Program-made: the position numbers and the translations under genes
In this document: one piece after another, positions 21,683 to 30,891 of the stretch
Position numbering within the stretch: the stretch's first letter is position 1
Layout: each line of letters begins with the position of its first letter
From: Mammaliicoccus sciuri
GTDB lineage: Bacteria; Bacillota; Bacilli; Staphylococcales; Staphylococcaceae
Reading direction: 5' to 3'
Assembly: GCF_025561425.1 (NCBI RefSeq)
Contig: NZ_CP094824.1
Location: 1,364,001-1,428,000 of the forward strand
DNA length: 64,000 bases
The notes under the pieces: generated by a model
Seen by the model: the letters and a program-made list of their open reading frames with translations, nothing else
What the model was told of the DNA's origin: nothing
Database searches by the model: none

Positions 21683-22649
21683 AGTCCATTATTTTAACGG
21701 GTTTAGGCTTTTTAATTTTAGGTAATATTTTTTCAACAGGTACATTACTTGTTAATTTTATGTCACGCGCTTCTGTCGGGTCATAATTTTTAATATAATC
21801 AATGACTTCTTTAACGATAGGTGTTGGTGTTGAAGCACCTGCCGTTACAGCTACACTTTCGATGTCTTGTAGCCATTCTAATTTTAATTCACTCAAATCA
21901 GCGATTCGATATGCGTTTGTATGTGCAATTTCTTTAGATACTTGGGCTAATCTATTTGAATTATTACTTTTAGGATCTCCAACGACAATGAGTAAATCTG
22001 CTTGATCTGCTTGTGTGGCAACAGCTTCTTGTCTAACTTGTGTTGCTAAACAAATTTCTTCATGTACTTCAATATGAGGATATTTAACTTTTAATTCATC
22101 AATAAGATGTTTAACATCCCATTGTGACATTGTTGTTTGATTCGTTACGATGAGTTTTTGGTTCATTAATTCTTCTGGCAAGGCATCGATATCTTCTAAA
22201 GTTTGAACGAGATGAACGATATCAGGTGCCACACCAACTGCGCCTTCTGGTTCTGGATGTCCTTTTTTACCAATATAGATGACGTGATAGCCATTTGATT
22301 TAACGTCACGTATTAACTGATGTGTATTATCTACATCTGGACATGTCGCATCTATACAAACGAGTCCTTTTTCTTTTGCACGTCTTTTGACTTCAGGTGA
22401 AACACCATGTGCAGTAAATATAACGGTACCTTCATCAATTTGTTCTAAAATCTTTAATCTGTTCGGACCATCTAAAGTAATAATGCCATCAGATTCAAAG
22501 GCATCAGTCACATGTTTATTATGAACAATCATGCCAAGTATATAAATGGGTCTTGGAAGTGACTTATCTAAAGATGCATTTCTAGCAATAACCATAGCGT
22601 CTACAACACCGTAACAATAGCCTCTAGGGGTAATCTTTATAATTTCCAT
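21681..22649 (-). CDS. ispH: 4-hydroxy-3-methylbut-2-enyl diphosphate reductase
   Basis: Last step of the MEP pathway: reduces HMBPP to IPP and DMAPP with a 4Fe-4S cluster. The 322-residue protein has the three cluster cysteines in PRGYCYGV (residue about 12), DATCPDV (about 103) and [10 protein letters not shown] (about 200), plus TNQTTMS and PKSNNSNRL substrate motifs. ATG 22649 follows GGAGGGCAA. Monocistronic on the minus strand. Together with ispG and dxs in this window it shows a MEP pathway, unlike S. aureus. Confidence 0.96.
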   Translation of the reverse strand: MEIIKITPRGYCYGVVDAMVIARNASLDKSLPRPIYILGMIVHNKHVTDAFESDGIITLDGPNRLKILEQIDEGTVIFTAHGVSPEVKRRAKEKGLVCIDATCPDVDNTHQLIRDVKSNGYHVIYIGKKGHPEPEGAVGVAPDIVHLVQTLEDIDALPEELMNQKLIVTNQTTMSQWDVKHLIDELKVKYPHIEVHEEICLATQVRQEAVATQADQADLLIVVGDPKSNNSNRLAQVSKEIAHTNAYRIADLSELKLEWLQDIESVAVTAGASTPTPIVKEVIDYIKNYDPTEARDIKLTSNVPVEKILPKIKKPKPVKIMD

Positions 22650-22797
22650 AAATTGCCCTCCTTATTAATGTCTATTATAACAACACACAAGTCTTAAAGA
22701 AACTAAATAAAAATTCAAAATAAATCTTTTAGCCTATCATAAAGTGCGCATTTACTATATAATGTATGAAGTGAAAAAGAAACGAGGAGGGTCGCTT

Positions 22798-24132
22798 ATG
22801 TCTAAGCATCCGTTTGAACATTTTCAACTTGAAAATGAATTAGTAGAGGCCGTTAAAGATTTACATTTTAACCAGCCAACAGAAATACAGCGAAGAGTTA
22901 TACCCAAAATTAAAAAAGGATCTAATATAATAGGACAATCTCAAACTGGTACAGGGAAATCACACGCATTTCTACTGCCATTATTTGATAAAATCGACGT
23001 CGATATAAAAGAACCACAAGTGATTATTTTGGCACCAACAAGAGAATTAGCAAAGCAATTATATGATGCAGCATCACATTTAACTCAATTTAAAAAAGGT
23101 GTAAAAGTTAGCCTATACATTGGTGGAACAGATAAATCAAGAGATATTGATAAATCAAAAAACACACCACATGTAGTTGTAGGTACACCGAATAGAATCG
23201 ATGATATGGCTGTAGAGCGTGCTTTAGATTTACATCTAGCGAAGTCAGTAGTTGTAGATGAAGCAGATTTAATGATTGATTTAGGATTTATGCCTAAAGT
23301 AGATAGAATTGCGAGTAGATTAGATGAAAACGCACAAATTTCAGTATTTAGTGCAACGATTCCTAAAGCATTACATCCATTCTTAAATAAATATTTAAGT
23401 AATCCTGAATTTGTTGAAATTGAAACAGCATCATCTAACAAAGACAATATCGACTTTTACTTAATACCGACTAAAGGTGTTGAGAAAAAAGAGAAAGTCT
23501 TAAAAGTTATGAATGTGATTAATCCTTATTTAGCAATCATATTTGCTAATAGCCGTGATAGAGCAGATGAATTAGTTGCGTATTTATCAGAAGAAGGCTA
23601 TAAAGTAGGGGTAATCCATGGTGGTTTATCACCTAGAGAAAGAACACAACAAATGAAACGTATTAAACAATTAGACTTTGAATTTGTTGTCGCAAGTGAT
23701 TTAGCATCACGTGGTATTGATATTGAAGGTGTAAGTCACGTTATCAACTATGATTTACCTAAAGAAATAGACTTCTTTACACATAGAGTTGGTCGTACAG
23801 GTCGTGGTGATTATAAAGGTATCTCAATCACTTTATATACACCTGATGAAGATGATTTAATTACACAAATTGAGAAGCATAATTACAAGTTTAAACATGT
23901 CGATATTAAAAACGATGAATTTGTAGAAATTAAAGATCGTCAAAAGCGTACGAAACGTGTTAAAAAAGAAGATAATATTGAAAAATCACTAAAACAAAAA
24001 ATTAAACGAAACAATAAAAATAAAGTAAAACCTGGCTATAAGAAGAAATTTAAACGAGAATTAGATGAGTTGAAATTTAAAGAGAAGAAAGCTCATTCTA
24101 AGAGAACGAAAAGACAAAGTAGAAAAGGATAG
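22798..24132 (+). CDS. cshB: DEAD-box RNA helicase CshB
   Basis: ATP-dependent RNA helicase involved in cold adaptation and RNA turnover. 444 residues from ATG 22798 behind the strong AGGAGGG. Motifs in order: Q motif (FNQPTEIQRRVIP), I (SQTGTGKS near residue 48), Ia (APTRELA), II (VVDEADLMID), III (FSATIP), V and VI (SDLASRGIDIEG, HRVGRTGRG). A Lys/Arg-rich tail (about 380-444) follows, as in CshB. Adjacent to nfo as in other staphylococci and Bacillus. Confidence 0.93.
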   Translation: MSKHPFEHFQLENELVEAVKDLHFNQPTEIQRRVIPKIKKGSNIIGQSQTGTGKSHAFLLPLFDKIDVDIKEPQVIILAPTRELAKQLYDAASHLTQFKKGVKVSLYIGGTDKSRDIDKSKNTPHVVVGTPNRIDDMAVERALDLHLAKSVVVDEADLMIDLGFMPKVDRIASRLDENAQISVFSATIPKALHPFLNKYLSNPEFVEIETASSNKDNIDFYLIPTKGVEKKEKVLKVMNVINPYLAIIFANSRDRADELVAYLSEEGYKVGVIHGGLSPRERTQQMKRIKQLDFEFVVASDLASRGIDIEGVSHVINYDLPKEIDFFTHRVGRTGRGDYKGISITLYTPDEDDLITQIEKHNYKFKHVDIKNDEFVEIKDRQKRTKRVKKEDNIEKSLKQKIKRNNKNKVKPGYKKKFKRELDELKFKEKKAHSKRTKRQSRKG

Positions 24133-24141
24133 GTGTCAAAT

Positions 24142-25032
24142 ATGTTAATTGGATCACACGTTTCGATGAGTGGTAAGAAGATGCTATTACAAGCAGCAGA
24201 AGAAGCGGCAAGTTATAATGCTTCAACATTTATGATTTATACAGGTGCTCCACAAAACACAAGACGTAAAAAAATTGAAGATTTAAATATTGAAAATGGT
24301 AAAGCAGCAATGAAAGAATATGGTTTATCTAACATTGTTGTGCATGCACCATATATCATCAATATTGCAAATACAACTAAACCAGAAGTATTTAACCTAG
24401 GTGTTGAATTCTTACAATCAGAAATAGAACGTACTGAAGCATTAGGTGCTAAAGACATCGTTCTTCATCCAGGTGCTCATGTTGGTGCTGGTGAAGAAAA
24501 AGGTATTCCAAAAATTATTGAAGGTTTAAATGAAGTATTAACAAATAATAATGATGTACGTATCGCATTGGAAACAATGGCAGGTAAAGGTTCTGAATGT
24601 GGTAAAACATTCGAAGAACTTGCACAAATCATTGATGGTGTTAACCATAATGAAAGATTATCTGTATGTTTCGATACTTGTCATACAAATGATGCTGGTT
24701 ACAACGTTAAAGAAGACTTTGATGGCGTATTAAATGAGTTTGATAAAATCGTTGGTATCGATCGTATAAAAGTACTTCACGTCAACGACAGTAAGAATCC
24801 ACAAGGTGCAAGAAAAGATAGACATGAAAATATTGGCTTTGGATCAATTGGTTATGATGCATTGCACTATATCGTCAATCATGATGCATTTAAAGAAGTA
24901 CCTAAAATTTTAGAAACACCATATGTTGGTGATGACAAAAAGAACAAAAAACCACCATATAAATATGAAATCGAAATGATTAAAAATGGTACATTTGATC
25001 CAGATTTAAAAGAAAAAATCTTTAACCAATAA
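24142..25032 (+). CDS. nfo: Endonuclease IV (AP endonuclease)
   Basis: Zinc-dependent AP endonuclease of base excision repair, TIM-barrel fold. 296 residues from ATG 24142, spaced 6 nt from AGGTG; GTG 24133 in frame is less likely. Metal-ligand motifs include [43 protein letters not shown] and [21 protein letters not shown]. Normal length. Follows cshB directly, so probably one transcript ending at the 25041 hairpin. Confidence 0.96.
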   Translation: MLIGSHVSMSGKKMLLQAAEEAASYNASTFMIYTGAPQNTRRKKIEDLNIENGKAAMKEYGLSNIVVHAPYIINIANTTKPEVFNLGVEFLQSEIERTEALGAKDIVLHPGAHVGAGEEKGIPKIIEGLNEVLTNNNDVRIALETMAGKGSECGKTFEELAQIIDGVNHNERLSVCFDTCHTNDAGYNVKEDFDGVLNEFDKIVGIDRIKVLHVNDSKNPQGARKDRHENIGFGSIGYDALHYIVNHDAFKEVPKILETPYVGDDKKNKKPPYKYEIEMIKNGTFDPDLKEKIFNQ

Positions 25033-25040
25033 CATTATTT

Positions 25041-25073
25041 AAGAATGCTAATTCAATTAGCATTCTTTTTTGT
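25041..25073 (+). terminator. Terminator of cshB-nfo
   Basis: AAGAATGCTAATT / AATTAGCATTCTT stem followed by a T run, immediately before the Zur box. Confidence 0.88.
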
Positions 25074-25117
25074 TCGTAAACATTACTATTTACATTTTTT
25101 CATATTCATTGTATAGT
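25074..25117 (+). promoter_or_regulatory. Zur operator and promoter of the zinc uptake operon
   Basis: TCGTAAACATTACTA (25074-25088) matches 13 positions of the Gram-positive Zur box TCGTAATnATTACGA, counting the N. It abuts a promoter TTTACA (25089-25094), 17-bp spacer, TATAGT (25112-25117). Zur bound with zinc should repress here. The zur gene itself is the third gene of the operon, so this is probably autoregulated. Confidence 0.78.
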
Positions 25118-25140
25118 ATTCTATTGACGAGGTGATGAAG

Positions 25141-25947
25141 ATGGAAAAAGAAACACCGATTTTCGAGTTAAAAGATATCAGTTATAGCTATCCAAATAAA
25201 TTGGCACTTAGCCATATAAATATACAAATTTATAAAGGAGATTTCTTGGCAATAGTTGGCCCAAATGGCTCTGGGAAATCGACTTTACTGAAACTCATAT
25301 TAGGCTTATTACCTTTACAAAAAGGTGATATCTTAATAAGTGGTAAAAAAATTAATCAATATAAATCTTGGGAAAAAATTAGTTACGTATCACAAAAGTC
25401 CAACGCTTTTAGCTCTGGTTTCCCAGCGACAGTAAAAGAAGTTGTCATGAGTGGCTTAACTAAAAATAAAAGTCTTTTCAAATGGTTTAATAAAGAAGAT
25501 GCTGCACAAGTAGATGCCATATTAGAACGATTAAATATAAGTGGTCTTAAGAATGAAAATATTGCACAGTTGTCAGGTGGTCAACAGCAAAGAACGTTTA
25601 TTGCTAGAGCATTAATTTCTAAACCGAGTATTTTAATATTAGATGAACCTACTGTAGGTATTGATGCAAGACACGTTTCAGAATTTTATCAATTACTGAC
25701 GCAATTAAAACAAGAAGGGATTACAATCATTCTTGTAACGCATGATATTGGTGTTGTAGCTGATACGGCAAGTAAAGTAGCTTGCTTAAATCAACATATA
25801 CATTTCCATGGTACAAGTGAGTCATTTAAATCATTAGATGAAGTCTCAATATCTAAAATCTATGGACATCCCGTACAATTTGTCGATCATCAACATGATC
25901 GTGACTGTTGTGCACATGAAGAAGTTGAAGAATTAGTACAAAGTTAA
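25141..25947 (+). CDS. znuC: Zinc ABC transporter ATP-binding protein
   Basis: ATPase of a zinc (metal) ABC importer. 268 residues from ATG 25141; ATG 25135 and GTG 25132 are in frame but overlap the ribosome site GAGGTGATG. Walker A GPNGSGKST near residue 39, signature LSGGQQQR, Walker B ILILDEPT, H-loop LVTHD. The C-terminus is rich in metal-binding residues (DHQHDRDCCAHEE), a known feature of ZnuC-type subunits. Zinc specificity is inferred from the Zur box and zur gene. No substrate-binding lipoprotein gene is in the operon. Confidence 0.9.
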   Translation: MEKETPIFELKDISYSYPNKLALSHINIQIYKGDFLAIVGPNGSGKSTLLKLILGLLPLQKGDILISGKKINQYKSWEKISYVSQKSNAFSSGFPATVKEVVMSGLTKNKSLFKWFNKEDAAQVDAILERLNISGLKNENIAQLSGGQQQRTFIARALISKPSILILDEPTVGIDARHVSEFYQLLTQLKQEGITIILVTHDIGVVADTASKVACLNQHIHFHGTSESFKSLDEVSISKIYGHPVQFVDHQHDRDCCAHEEVEELVQS

Positions 25948-25991
25948 CGTGAACATAATAAATATATAGATTTTAAATAAGGAGATTGGAT

Positions 25992-26054
25992 ATGTCAGTT
26001 GAAATGAGAGATAGATTTATGCTCCTGAATGAAGGAGTGTTATATCGTGATTGA
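25992..26054 (+). CDS. Possible 20-residue leader peptide between znuC and znuB
   Basis: ATG 25992 lies 6-7 nt after a strong AAGGAGA and opens a 20-codon frame ([20 protein letters not shown]) that stops at TGA 26052-26054. It overlaps the likely znuB start GTG 26047 by 8 nt, the arrangement expected for translational coupling. It has no membrane helix. It could be a real small protein, a coupling leader, or chance. Conservation in related genomes would decide. Confidence 0.4.
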   Translation: MSVEMRDRFMLLNEGVLYRD

Positions 26055-26928
26055 TGCGTTTTTAAATTTTGATTTTATAAGATACTCATTTATAAGTGGT
26101 ATCTTAGTAGGATTGATTGCACCTTTAATAGGGGCATTTATTGTAGTTAGAAGACTATCGCTCATTGCGGATGCACTAAGCCATGTGACGTTAGGTGGTA
26201 TATCAATGGGACTGTTCTTAATGAGTGTTAGTCCATTGTTTGCTACTATAAATCCGATATGGTTTGGTATTATTTTTTCAATAGCAGGTGCGTTATTAAT
26301 AGAACAATTAAGAACTGAATATAAACATTACCAAGAAATCGCGATACCCATTATCATGAGCGGTGGTATAGGTATTAGTGTTATATTTATTTCTTTAGCG
26401 AATGGATTTAATCAAGATTTATTTGGATATTTATTCGGTTCAATTAGTGCCGTAAATTTAAGTGATTTATTTACTATTATCGTCATTACATTAATTGTTT
26501 TAATCTTTGTTATGTTATTGTACAAATCATTATTTGTATTATCATTCGATGAAGAATACTCAAAAGTTATTGGTATGCCAAAATGGATCCAATTATTATT
26601 TATTGTCATTGTCGCACTTGTTATTTCAGCTTCAATGAGAGTCGTTGGTATCTTGTTAGTGAGTAGTTTAATGACATTGCCAGTCGCTACAAGTATGAGA
26701 TTAGCTAAAGGGTTTAAACAGTTAATCGCATTAAGTATTTTATTCGGTGAAATCTCAGTAGTACTAGGATTGATATTATCCTTCTATTTGAATATTTCAC
26801 CAGGAGGTATTATAGTAGGATTATTAATTATTGAATTACTTGCTAGCATAGCGTATAGTAAAGTACTGATTAAAAAAGGAGGCTATCATCTTGAAAGTAG
26901 AGGAAGCCATTCAAATATTGAAAAATGA
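26047..26928 (+). CDS. znuB: Zinc ABC transporter permease
   Basis: Integral membrane subunit of the zinc importer, ABC-3 family. About 293 residues with eight or nine hydrophobic helices and the family motif [15 protein letters not shown] near residue 47. GTG 26047 is spaced 9 nt from AAGGAG; ATG 26029 in frame lies upstream of that site and is less likely. Its end overlaps zur by 38 nt. Confidence 0.88.
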   Translation: MIDAFLNFDFIRYSFISGILVGLIAPLIGAFIVVRRLSLIADALSHVTLGGISMGLFLMSVSPLFATINPIWFGIIFSIAGALLIEQLRTEYKHYQEIAIPIIMSGGIGISVIFISLANGFNQDLFGYLFGSISAVNLSDLFTIIVITLIVLIFVMLLYKSLFVLSFDEEYSKVIGMPKWIQLLFIVIVALVISASMRVVGILLVSSLMTLPVATSMRLAKGFKQLIALSILFGEISVVLGLILSFYLNISPGGIIVGLLIIELLASIAYSKVLIKKGGYHLESRGSHSNIEK

Positions 26929-27304
26929 TGGACATAAGTACACAAATAAACGCCGTGATATCATCTCATTATTTGTAAATGAAGATAAATACATCACAGC
27001 TAAATATATTCAAGAAGCATTGAAAGACGATTATAATGGATTATCTTTCGATACAATTTATCGTAATTTATACTTATTTAAAGACTTGAATATTATCGAA
27101 AGTACTGAAATAGACGGCGAAATGAAATTTAGAATTGCATGTCAAAATCACCATCATCATCATTTTATTTGTGAATCATGTGGTACAACAAAAGTAATAG
27201 ACTTTTGCCCAATGGATTCTATAAAACAACAATTACCAAATGTAGAAATAGCATCACATAAATTAGAAGTATACGGTAAATGTGAGCAATGCAAAACAGT
27301 ATAA
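26891..27304 (+). CDS. zur: Zinc uptake regulator Zur (Fur family)
   Basis: Zinc-sensing repressor. 137 residues from TTG 26891 behind AAAAGGAGG. An N-terminal winged helix ([12 protein letters not shown] ... [13 protein letters not shown]) precedes the metal-binding domain with [15 protein letters not shown] (residues about 81-95) and the structural-zinc pair CEQC near the C-terminus. The context with a zinc ABC transporter and a Zur box identifies it as Zur rather than Fur or PerR. Start inside the end of znuB ensures coupled translation. Confidence 0.94.
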   Translation: MKVEEAIQILKNDGHKYTNKRRDIISLFVNEDKYITAKYIQEALKDDYNGLSFDTIYRNLYLFKDLNIIESTEIDGEMKFRIACQNHHHHHFICESCGTTKVIDFCPMDSIKQQLPNVEIASHKLEVYGKCEQCKTV

Positions 27305-27313
27305 GAAGTGAGG

Positions 27314-27342
27314 AATGGTAGCTTGAGGAGCTACCATTTTTT
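27314..27342 (+). terminator. Terminator of the zur operon
   Basis: AATGGTAGCT / AGCTACCATT stem followed by seven T. The IS200-like element begins just after it. Confidence 0.88.
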
Positions 27343-27478
27343 TATTTGTGAAATTAAAACCATACGCTATGCGTATGGTACAGTATGGTTTCACCGTTGT
27401 ATTAAAAAATGCATCTCTACATGCTAGAATAATATTTGGTCAGCCAACCAAAATTAACAACACGAGGAGATGCATTAA

Positions 27479-27957
27479 ATGTCATCAGACACAAACAGTT
27501 TAGCACATACAAAATGGAATTGTAAGTACCACATTGTGTTTGCACCAAAATATCGTAGACAAATTATTTATGGGAAAATTAAAAGAGATATTGGTATTAT
27601 TTTAAGACAATTGTGTGAAAGAAAAGGTGTAGAAATAATAGAAGCTGAAGCATGTAAAGATCATATTCATATGTTAGTTAGCATTCCACCAAAGTTAAGT
27701 GTTTCTCAATTTGTAGGTTATTTAAAAGGTAAGAGGAGCTTAATGATATTTGATAGACATGCCCATTTAAGTATAGATATGGTAACAGAAAATTTTGGTG
27801 TAAAGGATTTTATGTAGATACAGTTGGTAGAAATAAAAAAGTGATAGAAAATTATATAAGAAATCAATTACAAGAGGATATAGTAGCAGAACAGTTAACA
27901 ATGATAGAGTACATAGATCCTTTTACTGGGGAAGAAACTCGAAAGAAGAAAAAATAA
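27479..27957 (+). pseudogene. tnpA: IS200-type Y1 transposase TnpA, frameshifted
   Basis: HUH single-strand transposase. The open frame stops after 112 residues at 27817. Its N-terminal part has the HUH motif HIHMLVS and the family pattern WNCKYHIVFAPKYRR. Inserting one A near 27770 restores HLKYRYGNRKFWCKGFYVDT and continues to a TAA at 27955-27957, matching the usual length of about 155-160 residues. The shifted-off part includes the catalytic Tyr candidate (ENYIRNQ). A one-base deletion therefore inactivates it, unless it is a sequencing error or is bypassed by frameshifting. Confidence 0.88.
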
Positions 27958-28080
27958 AACAACCCTTTTAAGGGTTGCTGGGAAAGTAGTACATTTGGCT
28001 GATCTTCTCAGTGCCCTTTTAGGGCTGGTCAGTAATAGAGGCTTATAGCCGCAGAACAAACCACCCGTTAAACGGGTGGT
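27958..28080 (+). other. Structured non-coding right end of the IS200-like element
   Basis: No gene. Three hairpins in a row: AACCCTTTTAAGGGTT (about 27961-27977), GCCCTTTTAGGGC (28013-28025), and the perfect end hairpin at 28060-28080. The last is the probable TnpA right-end site. The rest may be a structured RNA transcribed from tnpA, as seen at the ends of some IS200/IS605 elements; that is inference. Confidence 0.5.
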
Positions 28081-28115
28081 TTTGATTTTGTAGGAATATA
28101 GGTAGTATTGAATAT

Positions 28116-28191
28116 GGGCTAACGATCAAGACTCGCAAACAAGATCGTTAGAAATTCTAACGTTCAAGAAAATAAAACAAGATCGTTAGCC
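28116..28191. repeat. Two tandem 33-bp hairpin units
   Basis: Unit 1 (28119-28151) and unit 2 (28157-28189) each begin CTAACG(A/T)TCAAG and end ACAAGATCGTTAG, so each can fold with CTAACGATC pairing to GATCGTTAG. Their loops differ. A 5-bp AAATT spacer separates them. The outer GGGCTAACGATC can also pair with the second GATCGTTAGC, giving an alternative larger stem. They lie between the IS200-like element and the terminator of the nucleotidase gene. I do not recognise the repeat. Confidence 0.7.
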
Positions 28192-28218
28192 GCCCACTTT
28201 AATCAGTCAATACACGAA

Positions 28219-28254
28219 AAAACCTGGTCCATCTCATATATGGGCCAGGTTTTA
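28219..28254. terminator. Terminator of the nucleotidase-ispG-DUF1189 genes
   Basis: AAAACCTGGTCC / GGGCCAGGTTTT stem flanked by A and T runs; effective on the minus strand after the nucleotidase gene and possibly on the plus strand. Confidence 0.82.
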
Positions 28255-28255
28255 A

Positions 28256-28819
28256 CTATATTCGATTAAGTAACGTTGATACTTCATGCCAATTTTTAAT
28301 TCTATATATACCATTTTGTAAATCTTTCTGGTTATAAGGTGTGTCAAACAAGAAAACAGGGATATTTAAATAGTGATTGATATCTTCTGCGTTATCTAAT
28401 TTATCTTCGAAGAAAATATCGATATTCTGTTCTTTTGTTATTTCTAATTTATTATGACTACCTGTTAATGTAATTTGATCAAATGGTATATGGTGTGATT
28501 GAAACCATTCTTTCGTAATATCTTCTAAATAATGATGTCTTGCACTTATATAATAAAGTTCGTAGTCATCTTTTAATTGATTCAAAATGTCTCTTGCGCC
28601 CTCTGCAACAGGGGAGTGTTGGTATATATGTGATTCATTATTTTTAAACCAATTCAGCATTTCTTCTTCTTTACAGTTTAAGACATTTGCTAAATTGTAT
28701 TCTGTAATATCTTCATATTTAAGTTGTTGATTAAAATCTCTTTGTAAATAGGGTACAAATGTTTTTGGACATGTAACAGTTCCGTCAATATCTATACCTA
28801 ATCTTGGCTTTTGATTCAT
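28256..28819 (-). CDS. HAD-family 5'-(deoxy)nucleotidase (YqfW-like)
   Basis: Putative nucleotidase of the NT5C group. The 187-residue protein has HAD motif I as DIDGTVT near residue 10 (nucleophile Asp and second Asp), motif II in YYISARHHY near residue 95, Lys in TKEWFQ or SHNKLEI, and motif III in FFEDKLDNAED near 137. Substrate unknown. ATG 28819 follows AAAGGTG. It lies 28 nt after ispG, the same pairing as B. subtilis yqfW and ispG. Confidence 0.85.
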   Translation of the reverse strand: MNQKPRLGIDIDGTVTCPKTFVPYLQRDFNQQLKYEDITEYNLANVLNCKEEEMLNWFKNNESHIYQHSPVAEGARDILNQLKDDYELYYISARHHYLEDITKEWFQSHHIPFDQITLTGSHNKLEITKEQNIDIFFEDKLDNAEDINHYLNIPVFLFDTPYNQKDLQNGIYRIKNWHEVSTLLNRI

Positions 28820-28847
28820 AAAAATTCACCTTTTTACTTTATGCTTT

Positions 28848-29939
28848 TTAAGCTTCTTTATTTTGTTCCATTTCAATTGCTAATTTATCTATCTCTTTTT
28901 TTAATTCTTCAACCATTGTTTTTTCAGGTACTTTACGAACGGTTTTACCTTTCATAAATAGTAATCCTTCGCCACGTGCACCAGCAATACCGATATCTGC
29001 TTCTCTTGCTTCTCCAGGACCGTTAACTGCACAACCTAGTACAGCTACTTTTAATGGGACTTGAAGGTTTGAAATATATTCTTCTACTTCATTAGCTATA
29101 GAAATTAAATCAATTTCTATTCGTCCACATGTAGGGCAAGCAATTAATGTAGCAGCATTACTCGCTAAACCAAATGCTTTAAGCAAAGATTTCGCTACTT
29201 TAACTTCTTCGACTGGATCAGCTGATAAAGAAATTCTACACGTATTTCCAATTCCTAAGCTTAGTATAGCGCCTAATCCTGCAGACGATTTAACCGTTCC
29301 ATTAAATAGTGTGCCACTTTCTGTTATACCTAAATGTAGTGGATAGTCAAAAGCTTGTGCTGCTTTCGTATATGCTTCAATAGCTAAATTTACGTCACTT
29401 GCTTTCATTGATACGATAATGTCATGAAAATCTAAATCTTCGAGTATTTTTATATGATGTAATGCACTTTCGACCATACCATCAGCAGTAGGGTAGCCAT
29501 ATTTTTTAATAATATGTTTTTCTAATGATCCAGCATTAACACCAATTCTAATAGGAATACCTTTTTCTTTACATGCTTTGACAACTGCTTCAACTTTTTC
29601 TCGTCTACCAATGTTTCCTGGATTGATTCGAATCTTATCTGCGCCATTTTCAATTGCAATTAAAGCTAATTTATAATTGAAATGAATATCTACAACTAAA
29701 GGGATATTAATTTGTGCTTTAATATCTTTAATTGCATATGCGTCTTCTTCATTTGGACAAGCTACTCTAACAATTTGGCAACCAGCTTCTTCTAATCGTT
29801 TAATTTCAGCTACAGTTGCGTCAACATCATATGTTTTTGTAGTCGTCATACTTTGAATGATAACTTCATCTGAACCGCCAATCGTTAAATCCCCAACTTT
29901 AACAGGTCTTGTTTTCGTGCGATGAATGATTTCTGACAT
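28848..29939 (-). CDS. ispG: HMBPP synthase (flavodoxin-dependent)
   Basis: Penultimate MEP-pathway enzyme; converts MEcPP to HMBPP using a 4Fe-4S cluster. 363 residues: N-terminal TIM barrel ([27 protein letters not shown]) and a C-terminal domain with cluster ligands CPTCGR (about residue 268) and CAVNGPGEA (about 304). ATG 29939 follows AAAGGAGTC on the minus strand. With ispH and dxs it points to a complete MEP route. Confidence 0.96.
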   Translation of the reverse strand: MSEIIHRTKTRPVKVGDLTIGGSDEVIIQSMTTTKTYDVDATVAEIKRLEEAGCQIVRVACPNEEDAYAIKDIKAQINIPLVVDIHFNYKLALIAIENGADKIRINPGNIGRREKVEAVVKACKEKGIPIRIGVNAGSLEKHIIKKYGYPTADGMVESALHHIKILEDLDFHDIIVSMKASDVNLAIEAYTKAAQAFDYPLHLGITESGTLFNGTVKSSAGLGAILSLGIGNTCRISLSADPVEEVKVAKSLLKAFGLASNAATLIACPTCGRIEIDLISIANEVEEYISNLQVPLKVAVLGCAVNGPGEAREADIGIAGARGEGLLFMKGKTVRKVPEKTMVEELKKEIDKLAIEMEQNKEA

Positions 29940-29971
29940 GATAAGACTCCTTTGTTTAAATTTGCTAATCT

Positions 29972-30727
29972 TTACACTTTAGCAGGTCTTTTTCCTTTAG
30001 GTAAATACATAGCAATTATAACAATGCTTAAAATGATTATACACCATGAAGCAATTAATAATAAAGGAATCACTGTAATCATTCCTAATAATAGGACTAA
30101 AGTCGGAAGCGTTATCACAAATGTCATCATTTTGAACCAAGTCATAAACCGAGACTTTCTTCGTAAAACCATTCCCAATAAATGTCCAGCAAATGCTAGA
30201 ATGCCAATTTTGATTGATAAGCTTAAAAATTGAATAAATAATAGAAAGACAACAATCAAACTTAAATAAAAATATTTAGAATCATTTGTCGTTTCAATAA
30301 ACTTAATTAAATCATCTTGATCGGTAACAAGGGAAGATAGGGACCCATAGCTAATTTCTGTGTAGTCACTATAATTTGATATCTCAATATGATTTGGTTT
30401 AAACACGATTAAATGATGATCTTTCATTTGAAAATCATTAGATTGAGTAAATTCTACCGTTTGATGATGATTTAATTGGATAGATTTATCTTGTGATAAA
30501 ATCATTTTGTTCTGATCGATTTCAAAATCAGGTATCTCTGTTACTTCATCATTGACTAACGTTGATAAATTTTGAGTGATTTGTATGTATTGAATAGAAT
30601 TAGGTATGATTAATATCAAACTTAATAATAATATATGAAGGAATATGTATCTTAACTTCGTAATTCTAAACATTGGATACTTACTAGGATGCTTAAATAA
30701 CCGTTTAAGCTCTTTTATATACTGCAT
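29972..30727 (-). CDS. DUF1189-family membrane protein
   Basis: Function unknown. The 251-residue protein has one transmembrane helix near the N-terminus (about residues 28-50), an extracellular segment of about 110 residues (ending near [15 protein letters not shown]), and three or four C-terminal helices (about 170-245). This layout and the start [19 protein letters not shown] match DUF1189. ATG 30727 follows GAGGTGA. It sits 32 nt upstream of ispG on the same strand and may share its transcript. Confidence 0.82.
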   Translation of the reverse strand: MQYIKELKRLFKHPSKYPMFRITKLRYIFLHILLLSLILIIPNSIQYIQITQNLSTLVNDEVTEIPDFEIDQNKMILSQDKSIQLNHHQTVEFTQSNDFQMKDHHLIVFKPNHIEISNYSDYTEISYGSLSSLVTDQDDLIKFIETTNDSKYFYLSLIVVFLLFIQFLSLSIKIGILAFAGHLLGMVLRRKSRFMTWFKMMTFVITLPTLVLLLGMITVIPLLLIASWCIIILSIVIIAMYLPKGKRPAKV

Positions 30728-30891
30728 AAATTCACCTCTTCTTCACTTAATAATAATGTTAAAAAACACCTGTTGCAAGGCGGTACATAAGAAATAAAAA
30801 TTTTTTGATTATTTATTAAACAAATTATTTGTTATAAAACTTTAATCTTGATAAGATAGGTATGTAAAATAAATGAGGAGGATGATTTTTT

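Larger units (their letters stand above)
27345..28095 (+). mobile_element. IS200/IS605-family element, tnpA only
   Basis: Approximate limits. The left end has the hairpin ACCATACGC TAT GCGTATGGT (27359-27379), the right end the hairpin ACCACCCGTT A AACGGGTGGT (28060-28080); such subterminal hairpins are the TnpA recognition sites, and no inverted terminal repeats are expected. The only gene is a frameshifted tnpA; there is no tnpB. AATGCATCTC (27408-27417) is complementary to GAGATGCATT (27467-27476), which covers part of the tnpA ribosome site, resembling the translational block described for IS200. About 120 bp of structured non-coding DNA follows tnpA. Confidence 0.85.

Noticed and set aside
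27958-28080. Remnant of tnpB
   Set aside because: No frame of any length with RuvC or zinc motifs; the stretch is made of hairpins.
28116-28191. CRISPR-like array
   Set aside because: Only two units, each self-complementary over the arms, separated by 5 bp and without spacers or cas genes.
29952-30233. 93-codon plus-strand frame opposite the DUF1189 gene
   Set aside because: It has no ribosome site and is antisense to the transmembrane part of a convincing gene.
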